A stretch of 39,639 nucleotides of DNA from the NCBI GenBank assembly GCA_030156385.1, contig JASGMR010000009.1:1-39639 (forward strand), given 5' to 3'. Source of the DNA: Kosmotogales bacterium. Its GTDB lineage: Bacteria; Thermotogota; Thermotogae; Petrotogales; Kosmotogaceae. Numbering within the stretch: position 1 is the first letter of the stretch; every line of letters starts with the position of its first letter. Below are positions 34,520-39,639 of the stretch, one piece after another. The position numbers were made by a program, and so were the translations under genes. A model generated the notes under the pieces. The model had not been told where the DNA came from and ran no database searches. It saw only the letters and a program-made list of their open reading frames with translations.

Positions 34520-35737
34520 GTGAATATTTCTGAAAGAGTTAACAATATGCAAGCTTCACCCATAAGAAGATTAATACCTTATGCCGAAAAAGCAAAAAAA
34601 AGAGGAATCAAGGTTCTACACCTGAATATTGGACAGCCCGATATTAAAACCCCTCAAATTTATTTTGATTATATTAAAAATTATTCACATAATATTGATT
34701 CTTACAGTCATTCTGCTGGAATAGTGGAACTGAGAGAAAAATTTTGTGAGTTTTATAATTATTACGATGTAAATCTATCGTCGGATGAGATAGTAATCAC
34801 TCAGGGTGGAAGCGAAGCAATAATTATGAGTCTCTCTGTAATAGCAGATCCTGGAGATGAAGTCCTTGTAGTAGAACCATTTTATGCCAATTATAAGGGA
34901 TTTGCCGGAATGGTAAATGTGAATCTTGTGCCCGTTAGTACAACCCCTGAGGCAGGTTATAAAATGCCCGAAATAATTGATTTTGAAAATAAAATAACGG
35001 AAAAAACCAGAGCGATTTTATTTTCAAATCCATGTAACCCTACCGGAGCGGTTTATTCGAAAAATGAAATAGAAAGAATATTGAAACTAGCGAAAAAATA
35101 CAACTTATGGATAATTTGTGATGAGGTTTATAGAGAATTCGTTTTTGATAACCTGGAACCATTTTCTATTCTTAGCTTTGGAGATTATTCTGATAGAATC
35201 ATAATGATAGACAGTATTTCAAAAAGATACAGTGCTTGTGGTGCAAGAGTGGGATTGTTGGCTACGAAAAACAAAGATTTTCACAGAGAAGTTATAAAAA
35301 TAGCGCAGGCCAGATTGAGTCCTTCTACTCTTCCTCAAATAGGAACGATTGGGTTGCTTTCGCTGGGAAGAGAATATATAAATAATATTAAAAAGGAATA
35401 TCAATACAGAAGAGATATCGTTTATGAAGAACTCAATAAAGTAGATGGTTTATATTTTAAAAAGCCTAAAGGGGCATTTTATGTTTCTGTTCTGTTACCT
35501 GTTGATGATAGTGAAAAATTTGTTAAGTGGTTACTCACAGATTTCAATGTAAATGGATATACGACAATGGTGGCACCATTAAGCGGTTTTTATGTTGCAA
35601 AAGATTCCGGGAAAAGAGAAGTAAGAGTTGCGTATGTTCTGGATGATGAAAAAATAAAACTTGCCAGTTCAATTCTGGCTAAGGGATTGATAGAATACGA
35701 TAAACTTACAAAGGAAGAGAAATTGATAAATGTTTAA
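34520..35737 (+). CDS. Class I PLP-dependent aminotransferase
   Basis: 405 residues from GTG 34520, with TGGAGGTGG upstream. It has the fold-type I landmarks: LHLNIGQPDIKTP, SYSHSAGIVELREKF, VVVEPFYANY, the substrate-binding Asn in SNPCNPTGAVYS, ICDEVYREF with the ring-binding Asp/Tyr, and the Schiff-base lysine Lys235 in DSISKRYSACGARVG. The overall pattern fits the aspartate-type branch, but the exact amino donor is not determined. It stands alone between a promoter region and a bidirectional terminator, so it is probably monocistronic. Its neighbours give no pathway clue. Confidence 0.9.
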   Translation: MNISERVNNMQASPIRRLIPYAEKAKKRGIKVLHLNIGQPDIKTPQIYFDYIKNYSHNIDSYSHSAGIVELREKFCEFYNYYDVNLSSDEIVITQGGSEAIIMSLSVIADPGDEVLVVEPFYANYKGFAGMVNVNLVPVSTTPEAGYKMPEIIDFENKITEKTRAILFSNPCNPTGAVYSKNEIERILKLAKKYNLWIICDEVYREFVFDNLEPFSILSFGDYSDRIIMIDSISKRYSACGARVGLLATKNKDFHREVIKIAQARLSPSTLPQIGTIGLLSLGREYINNIKKEYQYRRDIVYEELNKVDGLYFKKPKGAFYVSVLLPVDDSEKFVKWLLTDFNVNGYTTMVAPLSGFYVAKDSGKREVRVAYVLDDEKIKLASSILAKGLIEYDKLTKEEKLINV

Positions 35738-35743
35738 AGTTTA

Positions 35744-35776
35744 AAAGAAGGCGCTTTTAAGCGCCTTCTTTATTTT
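35744..35776. terminator. Bidirectional terminator between aminotransferase and the 86-residue ORF
   Basis: GAAGGCGC (35747-35754) pairs with GCGCCTTC (35761-35768) around TTTTAA, extendable by AAA/TTT on the outside. The plus strand continues TTTATTTTT. The minus strand continues CTTTTAAAC. The stem also encodes the last residues and stop codon of the minus-strand gene. Confidence 0.9.
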
Positions 35777-36017
35777 TCTTTGATTCTTCTATCATTTTCA
35801 TCGCTTCTTCATTTGATTTCCCAAGGAAGAATTTTTTGGGATTTTCTACCATTTCCTGGACATTTCCGAGTAATGGGCCCAAGATTTCAAGTATTTGAAG
35901 AAGTTCATCTTCGGAGAAATTTTCTTTTATTTTTGACAATATAGCTTCTTCAGACATATTATTTACATCTAAATTTTGAATATAGTCGGTAAATTTTACT
36001 AATAATTCTTCGTTCAT
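35757..36017 (-). CDS. Small hypothetical protein, 86 residues
   Basis: I do not recognise this protein. It is soluble, acidic in the first half and lysine-rich at the end, probably all-helical (EEAILSKIKENFSEDELLQILEIL, then EEAMKMIEESKKNKEGA). The middle has a PLLGNVQEMVENPKKFF segment. There is no signal peptide. ATG 36017-36015 overlaps the stop of the upstream TPR gene (TAATG), with AAAGGATG nearby, so it is translated with that gene and may act with it. Its last residues and stop are in the terminator stem. Confidence 0.7.
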   Translation of the reverse strand: MNEELLVKFTDYIQNLDVNNMSEEAILSKIKENFSEDELLQILEILGPLLGNVQEMVENPKKFFLGKSNEEAMKMIEESKKNKEGA

Positions 36018-37669
36018 TAAATCACATCCTTTATTTTTTTTAGAAATTTGAAGAAAAACGATAATTCGTCATTTCTGCCAATTGCTTCATTGTAGCCATT
36101 ATTTTCCAAAATAGAAAAAATTTTAATTAAGAACTTAAAACAACTTATTGGTTCCATCTCAAGGGCCGTATCAAGGTCAATCAATCTCTTATAATTCAGT
36201 TTCGAAATATTTGAAGCGAGTGGAAAAGACAAATCTTTTATCTCTTCAATTATTTCGTCAAGGAAATTTCTAAAATCAAAAACACCTATAAAGACCAATC
36301 TTTTAACAATTAACAACATGATTCTGCATACGGCGGTGAAATTTCCTTTTCCAGAAACTATAAAGGGAAATCTATATGAAAACAATTCCAGTTCATTAAA
36401 ATTCGGAAAAAATTTTATTAAGTTCTCCAGATAAAAAATTGTTAGAGAATATTCAAATTCAGAAGGTTCGGAAATAACACCCATTTTCATATTTGTAATT
36501 CTTTTGCTTTTAGAGATCGATGCTAAGTTTTTTATAATTTCTTCATAATTTACTTTTTTGTCAATTGTATTTCCGAAATTCTTTAAAATCAAATCAAATC
36601 TGTTTTTAGATAAGTTTGATTTATATGGATTAATAAAATAGATGTTTTTAAATTTTTCTAAAACGTCTGTTATCGTTTCCATTTTGTGATCCAGAATCAA
36701 TTTTTCTGCTTCCTCAAATCTACTTAAGTTTATTAATAGCCTCACCATTCCATACAACGCTTTTTCATCGTTTGAATTTTTAAAATAATTTTGAAGGCTG
36801 CTGAGTGAATCTTCAAAAAAACCCATTTTTTTCTGAATGAGCCCCATTTCATATTCAATTTCGATAAAATTACTGATCTCCGTGGCTTTTTTTAAATCTG
36901 TATATGATTTGTAGAGTTCTCCAAGTTTCAAAAAAGAAAAAGAACGGTTATAAAATAATTTCCAGTCATTTGAAATTTTTAAACCTTCCGAAAATGTTTT
37001 TGCAGCGTTTGAAAATTTTTGCTGTTCATTATATATTATTCCTTTTCGTAAAAGAATTTCTTCTTTGAACGGAAATTTTTCATTCAGATTTTCTATTATA
37101 TAAAGGGCGTTGTTGTATTCACCTGATTCCAAATAACAATCAATTATATCGATTAATGGCAAAAGAAAATTATTATTTGATGCAGTGATAGATCTTGAAA
37201 AATATTCCACCGCATCTTCATATTCTTCTTTTAATTTATAGATCTTTCCTAATTCATAAAGAGCAGGATAGAAATTTTTGCTTATAGCTAAAGTCTTTTT
37301 AAATAGGATTTCTGCAATATCCACTTTTACTTCCTTTACTTCTATTAAACCGAGAAAGAAGAAATATCTGTAATCTTCTTTGATTGTTCTTGTTTTTTCA
37401 AGAATTTTTCGGGCTTTTATTAGTTCGTTATCATTGATGTATTTTTTTGCTTTTTCAAATAAATAGTACATATAATATGATGAATAATATTCATCTGAAG
37501 GATTAATTTTGTATTGAGCTTCAAGCCCTCTTAATATTAAATTGAGATCTATGTTGTTCGAATTTTTTGCATCTTCCAGATCCTCCAGAAGAACGGGAAG
37601 TTTAACAGGTAAATTATTTATCTTTGCTTTTTCCGGTTCTAATGGAAGATAAATTAGAACTTTTTTCAA
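36017..37669 (-). CDS. Tetratricopeptide-repeat protein
   Basis: 550 residues from TTG 37669-37667, with AGGAGG five nt or so upstream. Residues about 70-330 contain degenerate TPR units, for example ALYELGKIYKLKEEYEDAVEYF, FFLGLIEVKEVKVDIAEILFKK and LLRKGIIYNEQQKFSNAAKTF. These form a helical scaffold for protein contacts. The C-terminal ~200 residues are not clearly TPR and contain hydrophobic helices (CRIMLLIVKRLVFIGVFDF). There is no signal peptide, so it is probably cytoplasmic. The function is unknown. It is divergent from secG and co-transcribed with the 86-residue gene. A role as an assembly or secretion adaptor would be speculation. Confidence 0.8.
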   Translation of the reverse strand: MKKVLIYLPLEPEKAKINNLPVKLPVLLEDLEDAKNSNNIDLNLILRGLEAQYKINPSDEYYSSYYMYYLFEKAKKYINDNELIKARKILEKTRTIKEDYRYFFFLGLIEVKEVKVDIAEILFKKTLAISKNFYPALYELGKIYKLKEEYEDAVEYFSRSITASNNNFLLPLIDIIDCYLESGEYNNALYIIENLNEKFPFKEEILLRKGIIYNEQQKFSNAAKTFSEGLKISNDWKLFYNRSFSFLKLGELYKSYTDLKKATEISNFIEIEYEMGLIQKKMGFFEDSLSSLQNYFKNSNDEKALYGMVRLLINLSRFEEAEKLILDHKMETITDVLEKFKNIYFINPYKSNLSKNRFDLILKNFGNTIDKKVNYEEIIKNLASISKSKRITNMKMGVISEPSEFEYSLTIFYLENLIKFFPNFNELELFSYRFPFIVSGKGNFTAVCRIMLLIVKRLVFIGVFDFRNFLDEIIEEIKDLSFPLASNISKLNYKRLIDLDTALEMEPISCFKFLIKIFSILENNGYNEAIGRNDELSFFFKFLKKIKDVI

Positions 37670-37714
37670 ACTTTCCTCCTTAATACTTGATTTTTTTCCA
37701 TTCTACACTTATAG

Positions 37715-37720
37715 TATAAT
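37715..37720 (+). promoter_or_regulatory. -10 box of the secG-tyrS promoter
   Basis: A perfect TATAAT, 40 nt before the secG ATG. TTGATT at 37687-37692 is 22 nt away, too far for a usual -35, so the upstream element is uncertain. Transcription from here would start near 37727, which rules out codons further upstream as the secG start. Confidence 0.6.
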
Positions 37721-37759
37721 ACAGTGGGAAAAAAATATCTTAGGAGGTATAACACGACA

Positions 37760-38014
37760 ATGGTTGTATTAGCTTATTTATTAATTGGACTACATATAGT
37801 ATTATGCGTTGCGCTCACTTACTTTGTTCTTAAGCAGATGAAAAAAACTTCGGAACTTGGAGGATCTTTTGGTGGTGGTGGAAATACCACTTTTGGAAGA
37901 AAGAAGGGTTTAGATACTGTTGGAAAGATAACTCTAGGACTTGCAATAGCGTTTATGACCAACAGTGTTGTTATTGCTTGGGTAATATATAATGCGTTCC
38001 CTTCGGTAGCATAA
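37760..38014 (+). CDS. secG: Protein translocase subunit SecG
   Basis: 84 residues from ATG 37760; the earlier in-frame ATG at 37724 precedes both the likely transcription start and the Shine-Dalgarno TAGGAGGT (37741-37748). Two membrane helices, LAYLLIGLHIVLCVALTYFVL and GKITLGLAIAFMTNSVVIAWVIY, flank a glycine-rich cytoplasmic loop (GGSFGGGGNTTFGRKKG), the standard SecG plan. SecG is the small accessory subunit of the SecYEG channel and aids SecA-driven export. The spacing of 11 nt from the Shine-Dalgarno is a little long. tyrS follows after 10 nt. Confidence 0.93.
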   Translation: MVVLAYLLIGLHIVLCVALTYFVLKQMKKTSELGGSFGGGGNTTFGRKKGLDTVGKITLGLAIAFMTNSVVIAWVIYNAFPSVA

Positions 38015-38024
38015 TATTATAATA

Positions 38025-39224
38025 ATGGATGAAAAATCTATTAAAGAACAGGTGAAGATACTGACAAAAAATTCGGTGTCTTTTGTTTCAGAACCTGAAC
38101 TGGAAAAAAAATTGAGTTTAGGAAGGCCTTTAAGAATAAAACTTGGTGTTGATCCTTCCCGTCCGGATTTGCATCTGGGGCATGCAGTTGTTCTGAAGAA
38201 ATTAAAGAAATTTCAGAATTTTGGGCACAAGGTGGTTTTAATAATAGGTGATTTCACTGCAAGAATAGGTGACCCTACGGGTAAATCCAAAACCAGACCT
38301 ATGCTCACTAAGTTAGAAGCGGAGGAAAATGCGCAAACATACATTAAACAGGCTACAAAAATTCTTTCCGGTGATCAGACAGAAATAAGGTTTAATTCCG
38401 AATGGCTTGATAAAATGAATTTTGAAGACGTCATAAGGTTGGCTTCCAAATATACGGTTGCAAGAATTCTTGAGAGGAACGATTTTTCACAAAGATATAA
38501 AAATAACGAAACAATAAGTATTGCTGAGTTTTTGTATCCGTTGGCGCAGGCTATGGATTCGGTTGAAATTAAATCTGATGTTGAAATTGGGGGCGATGAT
38601 CAGTTTTTTAATTTGCTTGTAGGCAGGAAAATCCAGGAAGAATACGGGTTATCACCACAATGCGTTTTAACATTTCCGCTCATTGAGGGTACCGATGGAA
38701 ATCTGAAAATGTCAAAAAGCTATGATAATTATATAGCTTTTGAAGACACTAATATCGATATGTTTGGTAAATTGATGTCTATACCTGATAAATTAATTGT
38801 GAAATATATGGAATTGTTGACTGATTGTTACCCCGAAGAAATAAAAGAAGTTGTTGAGCAATTAAAAAACAAAAAGGTTAATCCCAGAGATATAAAGCTT
38901 AAGCTTGCTTGCGATATAACATCGGAATTTCATGGAAAAGAAAAAGCAGAAGAAGCTTATAATAATTTTATTAACGTATTTCAGAAAAAAAATATTCCTG
39001 AAGAAATGCCGGAAATTAAAATTCATGAGAATAATCTTGATATCATTACAATCATGAATAAATATTTAAATATAAAATCCAGAAGTGAAGCAAGAAGATT
39101 GATCAGTCAGAATGCAGTGAAATATAATAACAATATTGTAACTGATCCGTTTATGGAAATAGAAGTAAAAAAAGGCGACTTTTTCAGAATAGGTAAGAAA
39201 AAATTTTATAAAGTAATTGTTTAA
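38025..39224 (+). CDS. tyrS: Tyrosyl-tRNA synthetase
   Basis: 399 residues. It attaches tyrosine to tRNA-Tyr. The class I motifs are HLGH (50-53, the HIGH motif) in GVDPSRPDLHLGHAVVLKKL and KMSKS (228-232). GDFTARIGDPTGKS and a C-terminal S4 RNA-binding domain (KSRSEARRLISQNAVKYN) are present. The PSRPDLHLGH form matches the TyrZ-type subgroup rather than the E. coli TyrS type. ATG 38025 has no Shine-Dalgarno, only AT-rich sequence after the secG stop 10 nt upstream, so it probably relies on reinitiation after secG. No T-box leader is seen. Confidence 0.97.
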   Translation: MDEKSIKEQVKILTKNSVSFVSEPELEKKLSLGRPLRIKLGVDPSRPDLHLGHAVVLKKLKKFQNFGHKVVLIIGDFTARIGDPTGKSKTRPMLTKLEAEENAQTYIKQATKILSGDQTEIRFNSEWLDKMNFEDVIRLASKYTVARILERNDFSQRYKNNETISIAEFLYPLAQAMDSVEIKSDVEIGGDDQFFNLLVGRKIQEEYGLSPQCVLTFPLIEGTDGNLKMSKSYDNYIAFEDTNIDMFGKLMSIPDKLIVKYMELLTDCYPEEIKEVVEQLKNKKVNPRDIKLKLACDITSEFHGKEKAEEAYNNFINVFQKKNIPEEMPEIKIHENNLDIITIMNKYLNIKSRSEARRLISQNAVKYNNNIVTDPFMEIEVKKGDFFRIGKKKFYKVIV

Positions 39225-39237
39225 TAACTAAGTAACC

Positions 39238-39267
39238 TTGATTTCATCCAGAATTATATAGTATAAT
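39238..39267 (+). promoter_or_regulatory. Promoter of the SLH protein gene
   Basis: TTGATT (39238-39243), an 18-nt spacer and TATAAT (39262-39267), with a leader of about 30 nt that includes AGGGGGTAGGA before the ATG. A strong promoter fits an abundant envelope protein. Confidence 0.75.
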
Positions 39268-39303
39268 TGAATTAAATTTTCATAATATAAGGGGGTAGGA
39301 TTA

Positions 39304-39639
39304 ATGAAAAAGCTGATTCTAGTTGTGTTGGCTACATTATTTCTTACAGCTGTGTTTGCGACAAGCTCTGTAGGGTTGTTTTCAGATATACCCGAGGATC
39401 ATTGGGCTTATGAAGCGGTTTCTAATGTAGTGGATGCTGGAGTGATGAATGGTTACCCGGACGGTTCTTTTAAAGGAGACGAAACTGTTACAAGATATGA
39501 ATTAGCGCAGGTATTAGATAGAATGTTAAGTTATATTGATGCCGCTGATGCCTCTTTGGAGGAACTTGTATTTGCTTTGAGTAAGAAAATTGCTGAATTG
39601 TCACTGTCTGTATCTGGTAGTAAGCAGTTGAGTGCTGAT
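39304..39639 (+). CDS. SLH-domain envelope protein, N-terminal fragment
   Basis: The first 112 codons, open to the window edge. A clear signal peptide (KKLILVVLATLFLTAVFA) should be cleaved after Ala, leaving TSSVGLFSDIP. One S-layer homology domain follows (FSDIPEDHWAYEAVSNVVDAGVMNGYPDGSF, split here as FSDIPEDHWAYEAV and GVMNGYPDGSF, then TRYELAQVLDRML). After that comes a heptad-like helical segment (SLEELVFALSKKIAELS) that looks like the start of a coiled coil. This plan matches the Thermotogota OmpA1-type protein that links the cell body to the outer sheath. Identity beyond SLH is inferred from this order. Confidence 0.9.
   Translation, partial: MKKLILVVLATLFLTAVFATSSVGLFSDIPEDHWAYEAVSNVVDAGVMNGYPDGSFKGDETVTRYELAQVLDRMLSYIDAADASLEELVFALSKKIAELSLSVSGSKQLSAD

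Noticed and set aside
37724-37759. ATG 37724 as secG start
   Set aside because: It precedes the Shine-Dalgarno, adds a charged tail not seen in SecG, and lies at or before the predicted transcription start.
38010-38030. A tyrS promoter from TATAAT at 38018-38023
   Set aside because: It directly abuts the ATG and is part of a low-complexity AT run; a transcript from it would begin within the gene.

Overview
This is an AT-rich, very compact stretch of bacterial chromosome that looks like core genome. The gene content and order suggest the phylum Thermotogota, probably one of the AT-rich Petrotogales/Kosmotogales-type lineages. Pointers are a secreted SLH-domain protein like the Thermotogota outer-sheath proteins at the right edge, the run DUF4416-rimO-pgsA-thpR-recA-recX-rny, the pairs glyA-upp and tilS-ftsH, and an EF-G-like paralogue. 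The taxonomic call is inference from remembered gene orders, not a search. I see no insertion sequence, phage gene or CRISPR array.

Layout. 1-480: start of a type IV pilin-like gene on the minus strand, then a non-coding spacer with two inverted repeats. 481-2007: comM-like AAA ATPase. 2029-3434: promoter, tRNA-Lys(CTT), a leader with an attenuator, then infC-rpmI-rplT and a terminator. 3464-10494: OsmC-like protein, Mrp ATPase, mtnA, type I pullulanase, glyA, upp and a PfkB-family kinase. 10495-10807: non-coding spacer with an extended -10 and a terminator-like leader hairpin. 10808-16817: DUF4416, rimO, pgsA, thpR, recA, recX, rny. 16863-16960: tRNA-Thr(CGT) and terminator. 16965-28798: tilS, ftsH, a radical SAM protein, an OmpR-type response regulator and its histidine kinase, pyrimidine-nucleoside phosphorylase, a secreted NAGPA-like protein and an EF-G-like GTPase. 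28836-29540: RsuA-type pseudouridine synthase (minus). 29637-33506: a very long RecJ, a long RuvX whose 3' end lies inside tRNA-Arg(CCG), and that tRNA. 33511-34329: DUF368/PopT-type lipid carrier transporter (minus). 34520-35737: class I aminotransferase. 35757-37669: a minus-strand pair (TPR protein and an 86-residue protein). 37760-39224: secG and tyrS. 39304 to the edge: start of the SLH protein.

Most neighbours are packed with 1-4 nt stop/start overlaps, so translation is probably coupled through long operons. The theme is housekeeping: translation, RNA processing and turnover, DNA repair, and one-carbon, nucleotide and glucan metabolism. The points most worth a second look are non-canonical AUC start codons for infC (2275) and apparently for the histidine kinase (22461), an attenuator before infC with a readable antiterminator, a RecJ with a C-terminal region resembling a catalytically dead helicase, a ruvX/tRNA-Arg overlap, and terminators whose stems encode the last codons of the opposite-strand gene.
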